Assembly (NCBI RefSeq): GCF_029076845.1
Contig: NZ_JARESE010000020.1
Location: 1 to 64,000, forward strand
DNA: 64,000 nucleotides
Direction: 5' to 3'
Source: Novosphingobium album (ex Liu et al. 2023)
GTDB lineage: Bacteria; Pseudomonadota; Alphaproteobacteria; Sphingomonadales; Sphingomonadaceae
The position numbers were made by a program, and so were the translations under genes. Numbering within the stretch: position 1 is the stretch's first letter; every line of letters starts with the position of its first letter. The notes beneath the pieces were generated by a model. That model was not told the DNA's origin, did no database searches, and worked only from the letters and a program-made list of their open reading frames with translations. Shown piece by piece: positions 17,509 to 28,232 of the stretch.

Positions 17509-19770
17509 GTGTCCGACAACAAGATCGAATTCACCGAGCGCGAGGCGCTGTTCTACCACAACACGATCCGGCCGGGTAAGATCGAGATCATCGCCTCCAA
17601 GCCGATGGCGAGCCAGCGTGACCTCAGCCTCGCCTATTCCCCCGGCGTCGCCGTGCCGGTGCGCGCCATCGCCGATGATCCCGCGAACGCTTACGAATAT
17701 ACCGCCAAGGGCAACCTCGTCGCCGTCGTGTCGAACGGCACCGCGATCCTGGGCATGGGCAATCTCGGCGCGCTGGCCTCCAAGCCGGTGATGGAAGGCA
17801 AGGCGGTGCTGTTCAAGCGCTTCGCCGACGTCGATGCCATCGACATCGAGCTCAACACCGAGGACCCCGAGGCCTTCATCAACGCGGTGGCGCTGATGGA
17901 ACCCTCGTTCGGCGGCATCAACCTTGAGGATATCAAGGCGCCCGAATGCTTCCTGATCGAGCAGGCGCTGCGCGAGCGGATGAACATCCCGGTGATGCAT
18001 GACGACCAGCACGGCACCGCGATCATCTCGGCCGCCGGCCTGGTGAACGCCTGCTACCTCACCAATCGCGAGCTGAAGGACGTGAAGGTCGTGGTCAACG
18101 GCGCGGGCGCGGCGGCGATCGCCTGCACCGCGCTGATCAAGGCGATGGGCGTGCGGCACGACAACGTGATCATGTGCGATTCCAAGGGCGTGATCTACAA
18201 GGGCCGCACCGCCGGGATCGACCAGTTCAAGTCGGCCCACGCGGTGGAGACCGACGCGCGCACGCTGGCCGACGCCATGGTGGACGCCGACATCTTCCTG
18301 GGCCTTTCGGTCAAGGGCGCGGTGACGCAGGACATGGTCAAGTCGATGGCCAAACAGCCGATCATCTTCGCCATGGCCAACCCGGACCCGGAAATCACCC
18401 CGCCCGAAGCCAAGGCCGCGCGGCCCGACGCGATCATCGCCACCGGCCGTTCAGACTATCCCAACCAGGTCAACAACGTGCTGGGCTTCCCCTTCATCTT
18501 CCGCGGCGCGCTCGACGTGCGGGCGACCGCGATCAACGAGGAGATGAAGATCGCCGCCGCGCGCGCCATCGCCGAGCTGGCGCGCGAGCAGGTGCCCGAG
18601 GAAGTCGCCGCCGCTTACGGCAAGAACCACCAGTTCGGGCTCGACTACATCATCCCCGCGCCGTTCGATCCGCGCCTGATGGAAGTGGTGTCCTCCGCCG
18701 TCGCCAAGGCGGCGATGGACACCGGCGTGGCGCGCAAGCCGATCGAGGATTTCGACGCCTATCGCCACGCGCTGCGCAGCCGGCTCAACCCCACGACCTC
18801 GGCGCTGACCAACGTCTATGCGCTGGTCAAGCAGAACCCCAAGCGGATGATCTTCGCCGAGGCGGAGAACGAGGTCGTGCTGCGCGCCGCGATCCAGTAT
18901 CGCGATTTCGGCTATGGCGAGCCGGTGCTGGTCGGCCGCACCCAGGCGGTGCTCGACAAGTTCGCCGAACTCGGCGTCAGCGATCCCGAAAGCTACCAGA
19001 TCGAGAACTCGCTCGTCTCCGAGCATGTCGAGCCGATGGTGGAGATGCTCTACGGCCGGCTCCAGCGGCGCGGCTTCCTGGAGCGCGATGTGCGCCGCAT
19101 GGTCAACCAGGATCGCAACGTCTTCGCCTCGGGCCTGCTCAAGCTGGGCGTGGGCGATGCCATGATCACCGGCATGACGCGGCCTTTCGCGCAATCGATG
19201 ATCGAGGTGCGGCGCGTGCTCGATGCCAAGCCCGGCACGCTGCCGTTCGGCATCCACATGATGGTGGGCCAGCATCACACCGTGTTCCTGGCCGATACCA
19301 CGATCAACGAGCGGCCCAGCGCCGAGGATCTGGCGCTGATCGCCACCGGCACCGCCGCCGTCGCGCGGCGGATGGGGCATGAGCCGCGCGTCGCCTTCCT
19401 CAGCTATTCGACGTTCGGCAATCCCTCGGGCCGCTGGCTGGAGAACATCCGCGAGGCGGTGCACATCCTCGACGGCCAGGACCCCGGCTTCGAATACGAA
19501 GGCGACATGGCGCCCGATGCCGCGCTCAATCCCAAGGTGATGAAGAACTATCCGTTCTCGCGGCTGTCGGGACCGGCCAACGTGCTGGTCATGCCCGGCC
19601 TGCAATCGGCCAACATCTCGGCCAAGCTGCTGCGCGAGCTGACCGGCACGACCACGATCGGCCCGATGCTGATCGGCATGGAAAAGCCGGTGCAGATCGC
19701 GCCGATGACCGCGATCGCGCCCGACCTGCTGACGCTGGCCGTGCTCGCCGCCGCCGGCATCGCGGGGTAG
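17509..19770 (+). CDS. maeB: NADP-dependent malic enzyme with phosphotransacetylase-like domain
   Basis: A 753-residue two-domain protein. Residues 1 to about 420 are a malic enzyme (oxidative decarboxylation of malate to pyruvate) with 'SLAYSPGVA', 'MHDDQHGTA' and the NADP-binding 'VVNGAGAAAIA'. The C-terminal about 330 residues resemble phosphate acetyltransferase but act as a regulatory domain in this family (MaeB). GTG at 17509 follows a GGGGAG site and matches family N-termini; GTG at 17485 is an alternative. It links C4 metabolism to NADPH and acetyl-CoA supply. Confidence 0.94.
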   Translation: MSDNKIEFTEREALFYHNTIRPGKIEIIASKPMASQRDLSLAYSPGVAVPVRAIADDPANAYEYTAKGNLVAVVSNGTAILGMGNLGALASKPVMEGKAVLFKRFADVDAIDIELNTEDPEAFINAVALMEPSFGGINLEDIKAPECFLIEQALRERMNIPVMHDDQHGTAIISAAGLVNACYLTNRELKDVKVVVNGAGAAAIACTALIKAMGVRHDNVIMCDSKGVIYKGRTAGIDQFKSAHAVETDARTLADAMVDADIFLGLSVKGAVTQDMVKSMAKQPIIFAMANPDPEITPPEAKAARPDAIIATGRSDYPNQVNNVLGFPFIFRGALDVRATAINEEMKIAAARAIAELAREQVPEEVAAAYGKNHQFGLDYIIPAPFDPRLMEVVSSAVAKAAMDTGVARKPIEDFDAYRHALRSRLNPTTSALTNVYALVKQNPKRMIFAEAENEVVLRAAIQYRDFGYGEPVLVGRTQAVLDKFAELGVSDPESYQIENSLVSEHVEPMVEMLYGRLQRRGFLERDVRRMVNQDRNVFASGLLKLGVGDAMITGMTRPFAQSMIEVRRVLDAKPGTLPFGIHMMVGQHHTVFLADTTINERPSAEDLALIATGTAAVARRMGHEPRVAFLSYSTFGNPSGRWLENIREAVHILDGQDPGFEYEGDMAPDAALNPKVMKNYPFSRLSGPANVLVMPGLQSANISAKLLRELTGTTTIGPMLIGMEKPVQIAPMTAIAPDLLTLAVLAAAGIAG

Positions 19771-19774
19771 AGCG

Positions 19775-20926
19775 CTATCGCGCCGGTTCGGTCGCGGCGA
19801 TCCAGCCGCCGCCAACGACGCGATCGCCCGCATAGAGCACCGCCGCCTGACCGGGGGCGACGCCGTATTCAGGCTCGGCAAAGCAGATCGTGGCGGCCGC
19901 GCCGTCACCCAGCGACCCTGCCAGCGAGACCGGCACGGGCCGCGCCAGCGACCGGACCTTGGCGGCCAACGGCGCATCGGACAGCGGGCCGATCCGGTTG
20001 GTCTCGACGATCCGCGCCGCGCCCACGGCCAGCAGGCGCCGGGGGCCGGCCAGCACCCGCCGCGCCGCCGCGTCGATGCCGGTGACATAGAGCGGCTCGG
20101 GCTGGCCGCCGATCTCCAGCCCGCGCCGCTGGCCGACGGTGTAGTGGATCACGCCGCGATGCGCCCCCAGCACCGCGCCGGTCTCGGCGTGCACGATCTC
20201 GCCCGGCGCCTCGCCCTCGGGACGGACCTGGCGGACGACTTTCGCATAATCGCCATCAGGCACGAAGCAGATGTCCTGGCTGTCGGGCTTGGCCGCGACC
20301 CTGAGGCCCGCGACCTCGGCAATCCGCCGGGTCTCGCTCTTGGGCAGGCCGCCCAGCGGGAAGCGCAGGAAATCGAGTTGCGCCTCGGTGGTGGCGTAAA
20401 GGAAATAGCTCTGGTCGCGCGCCGGATCGGCCGCGCGGTGCAGCTCGGCACCGGCCGGGCCCACGACGCGGCGGACATAGTGCCCGGTCGCCAGGCAATC
20501 GGCGCCCAGATCGCGCGCCATCGCCAGCAGGTCGGTGAACTTGGGGCCCATGTTGCAGCGGATGCAGGGGATCGGCGTGCGCCCGGCGAGATAATCGTCG
20601 GCGAAGCGTTCCACCACCTCCTCGCGAAAGCGGCTCTCGTGATCGAAGACATAGTGCGCGATGCCAAGGCGATCGGCCACGGCGCGCGCGTCGCGGATGT
20701 CGTCGCCGGCACAGCAGGCGCCCTTGCGGCCCGTCGCGGCGCCATAGTCATAGAGCTGGAGCGTGACGCCGATGGTCTCGGCCCCGCTCGCGGCCGCCAG
20801 CGCGGCGACGACCGAGCTGTCGACCCCGCCCGACATCGCCACCACCACCCGGCGCGCGCGCAAGGGGCCGGCCAACTGGAACAGCGGCGCGATATCGAGG
20901 TCGGAAAGATCGCCAGGCGCGGACAT
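19775..20926 (-). CDS. mnmA: tRNA-specific 2-thiouridylase
   Basis: A 383-residue enzyme that thiolates U34 in the tRNAs for Lys, Glu and Gln. The PP-loop SGGVDSS near residue 32, the first catalytic cysteine in '[10 protein letters not shown]', the second in '[11 protein letters not shown]', and 'ATGHYVRR' are intact, and the C-terminal beta-barrel is present. Length is normal for alphaproteobacteria. Converges on maeB with 4 bp between stops; its promoter region is shared divergently with the small gene at 21062. Confidence 0.95.
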   Translation of the reverse strand: MSAPGDLSDLDIAPLFQLAGPLRARRVVVAMSGGVDSSVVAALAAASGAETIGVTLQLYDYGAATGRKGACCAGDDIRDARAVADRLGIAHYVFDHESRFREEVVERFADDYLAGRTPIPCIRCNMGPKFTDLLAMARDLGADCLATGHYVRRVVGPAGAELHRAADPARDQSYFLYATTEAQLDFLRFPLGGLPKSETRRIAEVAGLRVAAKPDSQDICFVPDGDYAKVVRQVRPEGEAPGEIVHAETGAVLGAHRGVIHYTVGQRRGLEIGGQPEPLYVTGIDAAARRVLAGPRRLLAVGAARIVETNRIGPLSDAPLAAKVRSLARPVPVSLAGSLGDGAAATICFAEPEYGVAPGQAAVLYAGDRVVGGGWIAATEPAR

Positions 20927-21061
20927 GGCTGCGGCCCATACCCCCCCGCGCGCGCCACGCCAACTACTGATGCCGGGGGACCGGGACGGTTAACTATCCT
21001 CAACAGCAGGTAAAGCCGGCCTTTACCTCCCCTTGACCAACGCGTGCCTATAACCTGCCGC

Positions 21062-21382
21062 ATGGAGATCGCATTTGACCTCGTAAATTGCACCGACGGG
21101 CTTTCCGGCGCCGCGCGCGAGCGGGCATCGGACCATCCCGAATGGCCGGTGCTGCACGCGCGCCTGGTCGCCGCACGCGAATCATTTTCCATGCTGAGCA
21201 AGGATTTCGCCGTGGGAACCAGTCGCCGGCGCGGCAGTTTTGCCGATGAAGCGGCACACCGTCTGGCCACTTACGGTCATGTCTCAACGACCGTTAACCC
21301 TAGTGCTTTAGTCAATGGCAAGCCCGAAGCGGACAATGATGCGCTTGTCGCCGGCACAACCAGAACTGGCGGACGAGGGTAA
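21062..21382 (+). CDS. hypothetical protein (106 aa) upstream of sciP
   Basis: I do not recognise this protein. It is 106 residues, mixed charge, with a central 'SRRRGSFADEAAHRLATYG' helix and no membrane segment. ATG at 21062 is more plausible than an upstream in-frame GTG. Its stop is 2 bp before the sciP start, so the two are probably translated from one message. Part of the frame may overlap the sciP promoter, so expression of the protein is not certain. Confidence 0.45.
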   Translation: MEIAFDLVNCTDGLSGAARERASDHPEWPVLHARLVAARESFSMLSKDFAVGTSRRRGSFADEAAHRLATYGHVSTTVNPSALVNGKPEADNDALVAGTTRTGGRG

Positions 21383-21384
21383 AG

Positions 21385-21684
21385 ATGATCGAGAACCAGA
21401 AGATTCGTCCTGCCCAGGTGATCGGGCCGCTCGGTGAGCCGCTGACGCTCGAGTCGCTGCCGCCGCCGAACACCAGCCGGTGGGTGGTGCGCCGCAAGGC
21501 GGAAGTCGTCGCGGCGGTCAACGGCGGCCTGCTGACGATCGACGAGGTGTGCGAACGCTACCAGCTCACGCTGGAGGAATTCGCCTCGTGGCAGCGCGCG
21601 GTCGATCGTTCGGGAATGCAGGGCCTGCGCGTCACGCGCATCCAGCACTATCGCGACCTCTACGAGCGTCAGCAGAAATACTGA
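21385..21684 (+). CDS. sciP: CtrA inhibitor SciP (DUF1153)
   Basis: A 99-residue helix-turn-helix protein of the DUF1153 family. It contains 'SRWVVRRKAEVVAAVNGGLLTIDEVCERYQLTLEEFASWQRAV', the conserved SciP core; the motif is given in part here: RWVVRRKAEVV and LTLEEFASW. In Caulobacter SciP binds CtrA and prevents it from recruiting RNA polymerase in G1/swarmer cells. Presence here implies a CtrA-regulated cell cycle or motility programme and supports an alphaproteobacterial origin. Confidence 0.92.
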   Translation: MIENQKIRPAQVIGPLGEPLTLESLPPPNTSRWVVRRKAEVVAAVNGGLLTIDEVCERYQLTLEEFASWQRAVDRSGMQGLRVTRIQHYRDLYERQQKY

Positions 21685-21820
21685 GCGCGCGGGCGCTCCG
21701 GCTTAACCATGCGGCTATCCTTCGGCGGCGGCGGGCGATATGCTCGGCGCCGCCGGGCCCGTTGCGGGCCCGCGCCGGGCGCGCGGCACCGGCCACGCGC
21801 GAGGAGAGGAGTGCATTGCC

Positions 21821-22093
21821 GTGATTGACTTCATCGTCGCCATCATCATGGGCGGGATCATGGGCTGGCTGGCCAGCAAGGTAATGAATCGCGATGCCTC
21901 GATGGGCATCTTCTGGAACATCGTGGTCGGCTGCGTCGGCTCGATCCTGGGCCGCTTCCTGCTCGGCCAGTTCATCGGCGGCGGCCAGTTGCGCGGCGAT
22001 GCGTTCGACTGGCGCACGCTGGTGACGGCGTTCATCGGCGCGCTGATCCTGCTGGCCCTGGCCAATCTGGTGCAGCGCGGCCGCTTGCGCTGA
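21821..22093 (+). CDS. GlsB/YeaQ/YmgE family small membrane protein
   Basis: A 90-residue protein with three hydrophobic helices and the family's glycine zippers (IIMGGIMGWLASKVM, then GCVGSILGRFLLG). The 'transglycosylase-associated' name is historical; function is unknown, although relatives are stress-induced. GTG at 21821 is used as start, with an AGGAG box about nine bases upstream. An inverted repeat lies about 45 bp downstream. Confidence 0.85.
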   Translation: MIDFIVAIIMGGIMGWLASKVMNRDASMGIFWNIVVGCVGSILGRFLLGQFIGGGQLRGDAFDWRTLVTAFIGALILLALANLVQRGRLR

Positions 22094-22138
22094 GCGCGCG
22101 AAACCCGCCTTTCGCCAAGGCTGAACGCGATACTGTTG

Positions 22139-22178
22139 CCCCGTTGCAAGTCGTTCGTCGATGCGTATTGCAGCGGGG
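22139..22178. terminator. inverted repeat after the GlsB-like gene
   Basis: CCCCGTTGCAA at 22139-22149 pairs with TTGCAGCGGGG at 22168-22178 with one mismatch and an 18-base loop. There is no downstream T-run, so it could be a weak terminator or an operator in the 243-bp gap before the efflux operon. Confidence 0.35.
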
Positions 22179-22336
22179 CGACTTCGCATTGCCACCCGTT
22201 CGACGCGGGTATATGGCCGCACGACCTGTTTCGAAGGCGGGGTCCGTATGCCGGTTCGGCGGACGGTCTGGCGCCGAAAATCAATCGTGCCGCGCCGCTC
22301 ACGGGCTGAGGCGCGCGACATTGGGCGGTGACGGCA

Positions 22337-23527
22337 ATGAATTACGACGCCAAGATCGAACTCGGCGATGACGAGACCGCGCTTGACGCGCTGACCCACG
22401 GCGACGCGCAGGATCGCGCCTCCCGCCGGCGCATGTGGCTGATCCTGGCAGCGATCGTGGTGGTGCTGATCGGCATCTGGTTCCTGCTCCATCGCGGCAA
22501 TGCCGACGAGTTCGACGCGGCCAAGCAGGAGCAGATCCCCACCGTTTCCGTGATCCAGCCGGGTCGCGCGTCGATCACCGGCACGATCACCGCGACCGGA
22601 TCGCTGGCCGCCCGGCGCGAGATGCCGGTGGGTTCGGCGGGCGAAGGCGGATCGGTGGCGCAAGTGCTGGTCGATGCCGGCGCCTGGGTCGAACAGGGCC
22701 AGGTCCTGGCCGTGGTGGACCGTTCGGTGCAGACCCAGCAGATCGCCGGGCTCGCCTCGCAGATCGACGTTTCGGCGGCCGACGCCCGGCTGGCGCAGGC
22801 CAATCTCGATCGCGCGCTCAAGCTGGTCGATCGCGGTTTCATTTCCAAGGCCGACGTCGATCGGCTGACCGCGACGCGCGATGCCGCCGTCGCCCGCGTC
22901 GGCGTCGCCAGGGCGCAGCTGGGCGAAATGCAGGCCCGCACCCGCCGGCTCAACATCGTCGCGCCGGCCGCCGGCCTCGTGCTCGAACGCAATGTCGAGC
23001 CCGGCCAGGTCGTCACCGCCGGCAGCGGCGTGCTGTTCCGCATCGCCAAGGACGGCGAGATGGAGCTGCGCGCCCGGCTGAGCGAGGACGACCTCGCCAA
23101 GCTGAGCATCGGCCAGGAAGCGCAAATCACCCCCGTCGGCCTCGGCCGGAGCTTCACCGGCCAGATCTGGCAAGTGGCGCCCACCATCAATGCGACCGAC
23201 CGCCAGGGCGAAGCGCGGATCGCGCTGCCCTATGCGCGCGAACTGCGCCCCGGCGGGTTCGCCAGCGCCGAGATCGCCTCTGGCGCGCTGGTCGCGCCGA
23301 TGCTGCCGGAGTCCGCCATCATGAGCGATGCCAGGGGCAGCTTCGTCTACGTCGTCGGCCCGAACGACAAGGTCCAGCGCCGCTCCGTGCGGACCGGCAC
23401 CGTCACCGCCGGGGGCATCGCCGTGATCGAGGGGCTCAGCGGCACGGAACGCGTAGTCCTGCGCGCCGGCGGCTTCCTCAACGAAGGCGACGCGGTCAAG
23501 GCGCGCCTCGTCAAACACGGCGGCTGA
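22337..23527 (+). CDS. RND efflux periplasmic adaptor (membrane fusion protein)
   Basis: A 396-residue HlyD/AcrA-type adaptor. A cytoplasmic tail is followed by one transmembrane helix (about 34-50) with no lipobox, then the barrel-sandwich hybrid (GSLAARREMPVGSAGEGG), a coiled-coil hairpin (about 135-200), a lipoyl half 'LNIVAPAAGLVLERNVEPGQVV' (key residues APAAG, PGQ), and beta-barrel and membrane-proximal domains. It joins an inner-membrane pump to an outer-membrane channel. ATG at 22337 is preferred over GTG nine bases upstream. The RND pump gene begins 8 bp after its stop. Confidence 0.9.
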   Translation: MNYDAKIELGDDETALDALTHGDAQDRASRRRMWLILAAIVVVLIGIWFLLHRGNADEFDAAKQEQIPTVSVIQPGRASITGTITATGSLAARREMPVGSAGEGGSVAQVLVDAGAWVEQGQVLAVVDRSVQTQQIAGLASQIDVSAADARLAQANLDRALKLVDRGFISKADVDRLTATRDAAVARVGVARAQLGEMQARTRRLNIVAPAAGLVLERNVEPGQVVTAGSGVLFRIAKDGEMELRARLSEDDLAKLSIGQEAQITPVGLGRSFTGQIWQVAPTINATDRQGEARIALPYARELRPGGFASAEIASGALVAPMLPESAIMSDARGSFVYVVGPNDKVQRRSVRTGTVTAGGIAVIEGLSGTERVVLRAGGFLNEGDAVKARLVKHGG

Positions 23528-23535
23528 GCGGGACG

Positions 23536-26500
23536 ATGGGTCTGCGCAATATCTCGGCATGGTCGATCCGCAATCCGATCATACCGATCGTCTTCTTCAT
23601 CGGCGTGATGATCGCCGGCATCGTCTCGTTCAGCCGGATGGACGTGAACAACATGCCGGACGTCGATTTCCCCGGCGTGCTCGTGCGGGTCTCCCAGCCC
23701 GGCGCGGCGCCGACCGAGATCGAGACGCAAGTCACCCAGAAGGTGGAAGCGGCGGCCCGCTCGATCAGCGGGGTCGAGGAAATCGAATCGACCGCGTCCG
23801 AGGGCAGCTCGGTCACGTTCGTGCGCTTCGCCATCGGCACCGACGTCGATGTCGCGACCAACCAGGTCAAGAACGCGGTGGACCAGATCCGCAGCGACTT
23901 GCCCGAAGGCATCCTGGAACCGCAAGTCAGCAAGATCGAGGCCGGCGGCGGCGGCTCGCTCGCCTTCTTCGCGGTCAGCGCCGATGACATGACGATGGAG
24001 CAGCTCAGCTGGTTTGTCGACGATACGGTGGCCAAGCGGCTGCTCTCGCTCGAAGGCCTCGCCACGGTCGATCGCAACGGCGGGGTCGATCGCGAGATCC
24101 GCGTGGTGATGGACCCGGCGCGGATGGACGCGCTGGGCGTGAGCGCGCGCGATGTCAACAATGTCCTGCGCTCGATCAATACCGATGCGGCCGGCGGGCA
24201 GGCGGAAATCGCCGGCTCGCGCCAGTCGGTGCGTGTGCTGGGCAATGCCGACACCGCCTATGAGCTGTCGCAGACGCGGATCAATCTGGGCGGGGGACGC
24301 TCGGTCAAGCTGGCGGACATCGCCCAGGTGCGCGACGGTTATTCCGAGCAGACCCGCATCGCCCGGCTCAACGGCCGCGAAGTCGTGACCTTCGGCTTCG
24401 AGCGCGCGCGCGGCGCTTCCGAAGTCACCGTCTATGACAACGCGATCAAGGCGCTGGAAGAGATCCAGAAGGAAAACCCGGACGTCCACTTCACCGAGCA
24501 GTTCTCGCAAGTCACGTATACCAAGGGGCAATACACCAGCTCGATGGAAGCGCTGGTCGAAGGGGCGGTGCTGGCGATCGTGATCGTCTACCTGTTCCTG
24601 CGGGACTGGCGGGCGACCTTCATCGCCGCGATCGCCATCCCGCTTTCGGCGATCCCCACGTTCTGGTTCATGGAAATGCTGGGCTTCACGCTCAACTTCC
24701 TCTCGCTGCTCGCGCTGAGCCTGGTCGCGGGGGTCCTGGTGGACGATGCCATCGTCGAGATCGAGAACATCGTCAGACACATGCGCATGGGCAAGACGGC
24801 CTATCAGGCCGCGATCGACGCCGCCGACGAGATCGGCCTGGCCGTCGTCGCGACCACGTTCTCGATCGTCGCGGTGTTCCTGCCGGTCGGCCTGATGCCA
24901 GGCATCCCGGGCCAGTTCTTCAAGGCTTTCGGCCTGACGGTGGTGGCCGCCGTGCTGATGAGCCTTGCCGTCGCGCGGCTTATCACGCCGATGGTCGCGG
25001 CCTATTTCCTCAAGGCGCATGGCCATGCCGAGCACGGCGCGGGCCGGGCCATGGACCTTTACATGAAAGTGCTCGCCTGGACGCTGGACAACAGCGAATC
25101 GCTGCGGCGGCGCGCGGCGCTGGTCAGGGTCCGGGGGCTGTGGTGGTTCTATCCGATCGCCGCGCTGCTCATCGTCGCGATCGTCGGCATCAGCATCGCG
25201 CTGTCGTATCTGACCTTCCAGGGGCTGAGCAAGATCGGCTTGCACTTCGTGGTCGCGGCGATGATCTCGCCGCTGGTGGCCGTGGCCGCCGGCGTGCTGA
25301 TCGCCAAGGGGCTGAAGGCGCTGGCCGGCACGATGGGCCGGTTCGGCGCATGGTGGACCTATTTCGCCAACCGCTTCAGCGCGCGCACGCGCGATCATCG
25401 CTTCTTCGCGTTCTGCGCGGGCCTCTATGCGCTGGTGATCACGTTCGCGCTGCTGGCCGGGCTGCCGCAGCAGTTCCAGCCGAACACCAACGAGGATACC
25501 AGCCAGGTCAATATCGAGTTGGTGCCCGGCACCACGATCGACCAGACCGCCGAGGTGGCGCACCATGTCACCCGGCTGATCGAGGCGCAGCCCGAAGTGC
25601 TGCGCGTGCTGGAATCCGCGCGCGAAGGCAATGCCTCGCTCTACATCTCGCTCAAGCCCGCCGCCGAGCGCGAGGCGACCAGCATCGAATTCGAACGCCG
25701 CGTCGCGCCCGAACTCCAGAAGATCCCCGATGCCCGCGTCAGCTTCGCCTCGCAATCGGGCGGCTTCGGCACCGGGCGCGACATCTCGGTGATGCTCTCG
25801 GGCAGCAATCCGGAACTGCTCAACCGCACCGCGCAGAAGCTGGTCGAGGAAATGCGCGGGATCGACGGCGTCGTCGCGCCGCGCATCGCGGCCGACCTGC
25901 AACGGCCCGAACTGGTCATCGTGCCCCGGCTCGACCTTGCCGCGCAGCTGGGCGTCACCACCGCCGCGCTGAGCCAGACCATCCGCATCGCCACGCTGGG
26001 CGAGATCGACCAGAACGCGGCGAAGTTCTCGCTCACCGATCGCCAGGTGCCGATCCGGGTGATCCTGCCGCGCTCCTCGCGCCGCGACATCTCGACGATC
26101 GCGAACCTGCCGGTGCCCACCGCCAGCGGCGGCTCCGTCCCGCTCAAGCGCGTGGCCGAGATCCGCTTCGGCGAAGGGCCCACCCAGATCCAGCGCTACA
26201 ACCAGTCGCGCCGCATCTTCGTTGGCGCGGACCTTGGCGAAGGCAAGGTGAAGGGCCCGATCATGGCCCAGATCCAGACCCTGCCAGTCATGCAGAACCT
26301 GCCCACGGGCGTGTCGAACGAAGCGGTCGGCGACGACAAGTGGCAGGCCGAGATGATCAACAGCTTCATCATCGCGGTGATCAGCGGCATCTTCCTGGTC
26401 TTCGCGGTGCTGGTGCTGCTCTACAAACGCTTCGTCTCGCCGCTGGTGAACATGATCTCGCTGTTGCTGGCCCCGCTCGGCGGGCTGATCGCGCTCACCA

Positions 26501-26952
26501 TCCTGGGCGAGCCGGTTTCGATGCCGGTCTATATCGGCATCCTGATGCTGCTGGGCATCGTCGCCAAGAACTCGATCCTGCTGATCGACTTCGCGCTGGA
26601 GGAAATGGCCAAGGGCGTCGACAAGGTGCACGCGATCATGGACGCCGGGCACAAGCGCGCCCAGCCGATCGTCATGACCACCGTGGCGATGACCGCGGGC
26701 ATGATCCCCACTGCCGTCTCGCTTTCGGGCGATGCCGCCTGGCGCGCGCCGATGGGCATCACCGTGATCGGCGGGCTCGTGCTGTCCACCATGCTGACGC
26801 TGCTGATCGTGCCGGCCGCCTTCAGCCTGGCCGACGGGTTCGAGAAACGGATCGGGCCCAAGCTGCGCCGCTCGCTGCTCACTTATGAGCCCGGCCATGG
26901 CGACGAAGACCGTCGGCGCCTCGCCGGCGAGGGCGGGTTCCCGGCCGAATAA
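23536..26952 (+). CDS. RND multidrug efflux permease (HAE1-like)
   Basis: A 1138-residue inner-membrane proton-driven pump. TM1 follows 'WSIRNPI', the porter domain starts 'DVDFPGVLV', and TM4 carries the proton-relay pair in '[14 protein letters not shown]'. The later '[17 protein letters not shown]' supplies the conserved TM10 lysine. It is about 100 residues longer than AcrB because of an extra segment between the two halves (about 515-635) with additional hydrophobic helices. No TolC-like channel gene is adjacent, so the outer-membrane partner is encoded elsewhere. Substrate unknown. Confidence 0.9.
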   Translation: MGLRNISAWSIRNPIIPIVFFIGVMIAGIVSFSRMDVNNMPDVDFPGVLVRVSQPGAAPTEIETQVTQKVEAAARSISGVEEIESTASEGSSVTFVRFAIGTDVDVATNQVKNAVDQIRSDLPEGILEPQVSKIEAGGGGSLAFFAVSADDMTMEQLSWFVDDTVAKRLLSLEGLATVDRNGGVDREIRVVMDPARMDALGVSARDVNNVLRSINTDAAGGQAEIAGSRQSVRVLGNADTAYELSQTRINLGGGRSVKLADIAQVRDGYSEQTRIARLNGREVVTFGFERARGASEVTVYDNAIKALEEIQKENPDVHFTEQFSQVTYTKGQYTSSMEALVEGAVLAIVIVYLFLRDWRATFIAAIAIPLSAIPTFWFMEMLGFTLNFLSLLALSLVAGVLVDDAIVEIENIVRHMRMGKTAYQAAIDAADEIGLAVVATTFSIVAVFLPVGLMPGIPGQFFKAFGLTVVAAVLMSLAVARLITPMVAAYFLKAHGHAEHGAGRAMDLYMKVLAWTLDNSESLRRRAALVRVRGLWWFYPIAALLIVAIVGISIALSYLTFQGLSKIGLHFVVAAMISPLVAVAAGVLIAKGLKALAGTMGRFGAWWTYFANRFSARTRDHRFFAFCAGLYALVITFALLAGLPQQFQPNTNEDTSQVNIELVPGTTIDQTAEVAHHVTRLIEAQPEVLRVLESAREGNASLYISLKPAAEREATSIEFERRVAPELQKIPDARVSFASQSGGFGTGRDISVMLSGSNPELLNRTAQKLVEEMRGIDGVVAPRIAADLQRPELVIVPRLDLAAQLGVTTAALSQTIRIATLGEIDQNAAKFSLTDRQVPIRVILPRSSRRDISTIANLPVPTASGGSVPLKRVAEIRFGEGPTQIQRYNQSRRIFVGADLGEGKVKGPIMAQIQTLPVMQNLPTGVSNEAVGDDKWQAEMINSFIIAVISGIFLVFAVLVLLYKRFVSPLVNMISLLLAPLGGLIALTILGEPVSMPVYIGILMLLGIVAKNSILLIDFALEEMAKGVDKVHAIMDAGHKRAQPIVMTTVAMTAGMIPTAVSLSGDAAWRAPMGITVIGGLVLSTMLTLLIVPAAFSLADGFEKRIGPKLRRSLLTYEPGHGDEDRRRLAGEGGFPAE

Positions 26953-26957
26953 CGCGG

Positions 26958-28232
26958 ATGGCGCGCCATTCGGCCTTGTTCCGGCGCACCGGCCCGGCCG
27001 TGGCGCCCGACAAGGCGCGGCGGATGCGCCTGTTCGCCACGGGCCTGCTGGTGGCGATGGCCGCCGCCTTCCTCCTGCTCAAGCATTACGCCGGCACGCA
27101 TCCGGGCTGGGATTTCGCACTGGCCTTTACCGAGGCGGCGATGGTCGGCGGCCTGGCCGACTGGTTCGCGGTGACGGCGCTGTTCCGCCACCCGCTGGGC
27201 CTGCCGATCCCGCACACCGCGATCATCCCGGACAACAAGGACCGGATCGCCGATTCCATGGCGGCGTTCCTGCGCGACAATTTCCTGACGCCGCAAGTCG
27301 TCGCGCGGCGGCTGATCGGCTTCAACCTGGCGGCGAGCGCGGCCGCGTTCCTCTCCGACCCGCGCCGCGAGGGCGAGGCGCGCCTGCGCGACGGCGCGGC
27401 CAGCCTGATCGCCGACGTGCTCGAATCGCTCGATCCCGACCGGATCGGCGGGCAAGTGCGGGCCGGACTCGCCCGCCAGCTCGAAAAGCTGGAAGTCGCG
27501 CCGCTGCTGGGCCAGATGCTGGCCGCCGCCATCGCCGACAAGCGCCACTTGCCGCTGATCGACGGCAGCATCCGCTGGGCCGGGCACACGCTGGAAGCGA
27601 ACGAGGACATGGTCCGCACGATGATCCGCGAGCGGGCGAACAGCCTGCTGCGCTTCACCGGGCTCGACACCCGCATTGCCAATTCGGTGCTCGACGGGCT
27701 GTACAAGCTGATGGCCGAGATGATCGTGATGCCCGATCACCCGCTACGGCTGAAGATCGAAAGCCTGCTGGAAGGGCTGGCGCACGATCTGGTGCACGAT
27801 CCCGTGCTTCGCGCCAAAGTGGAAGGCACCAAGCGCGAGATGCTCGCCAATCCGGCGCTGACGGGGTGGTGGCAGGGCCTGTGGGAACGCTTCCGCCACG
27901 CGCTGATCGCGACGCTGCGCGATCCCGACGCGGAGCTTACCGGCAAGTTCGGCACGATGCTGGCCGATCTGGGGCAGGCCGTGCGGAACGATCCGCGCCT
28001 GCAGACCCAGATCAACCGCTTCGCCCGGCGCACGCTCGTCGGCGTGGTCTCGCGCTATGGCGACGAGATCGTCCGGCTGGTTTCCGAAACGGTCAAGCGC
28101 TGGGATGCCGGCACAGTGACGGCGCGGATCGAAGGCGCGGTGGGCCGCGACCTGCAGTTCATCCGCATCAACGGCACGCTGGTGGGCGGGCTTGTCGGGC
28201 TGGCGATCCACGCGGTGGAGCGCCTGCTATGA
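26958..28232 (+). CDS. DUF445 family membrane protein (YjiN-like)
   Basis: A 424-residue protein with the DUF445 hallmarks: a transmembrane helix (about 25-42), 'FTEAAMVGGLADWFAVTALFRHPLGLPIPHTAIIP' (key segments GLADWFAVTALF and HPLGLPIPHT), a long amphipathic coiled region and a C-terminal 'NGTLVGGLVGL' membrane helix. Function is not established for the family. It starts 5 bp after the RND permease gene and its stop overlaps the next start (ATGA), so it is in the same operon. Confidence 0.88.
   Translation: MARHSALFRRTGPAVAPDKARRMRLFATGLLVAMAAAFLLLKHYAGTHPGWDFALAFTEAAMVGGLADWFAVTALFRHPLGLPIPHTAIIPDNKDRIADSMAAFLRDNFLTPQVVARRLIGFNLAASAAAFLSDPRREGEARLRDGAASLIADVLESLDPDRIGGQVRAGLARQLEKLEVAPLLGQMLAAAIADKRHLPLIDGSIRWAGHTLEANEDMVRTMIRERANSLLRFTGLDTRIANSVLDGLYKLMAEMIVMPDHPLRLKIESLLEGLAHDLVHDPVLRAKVEGTKREMLANPALTGWWQGLWERFRHALIATLRDPDAELTGKFGTMLADLGQAVRNDPRLQTQINRFARRTLVGVVSRYGDEIVRLVSETVKRWDAGTVTARIEGAVGRDLQFIRINGTLVGGLVGLAIHAVERLL

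Noticed and set aside
20985-21370. TTAA-containing sequences that might be CtrA binding sites near sciP
   Set aside because: GTTAAC elements occur, but none matches the TTAA-N7-TTAA spacing; not enough support.
23347-26898. Open frame of 1183 codons opposite the RND permease
   Set aside because: Mirror frame of a clear RND pump; composition is Asp/Arg/His/Gln-rich with no domain.
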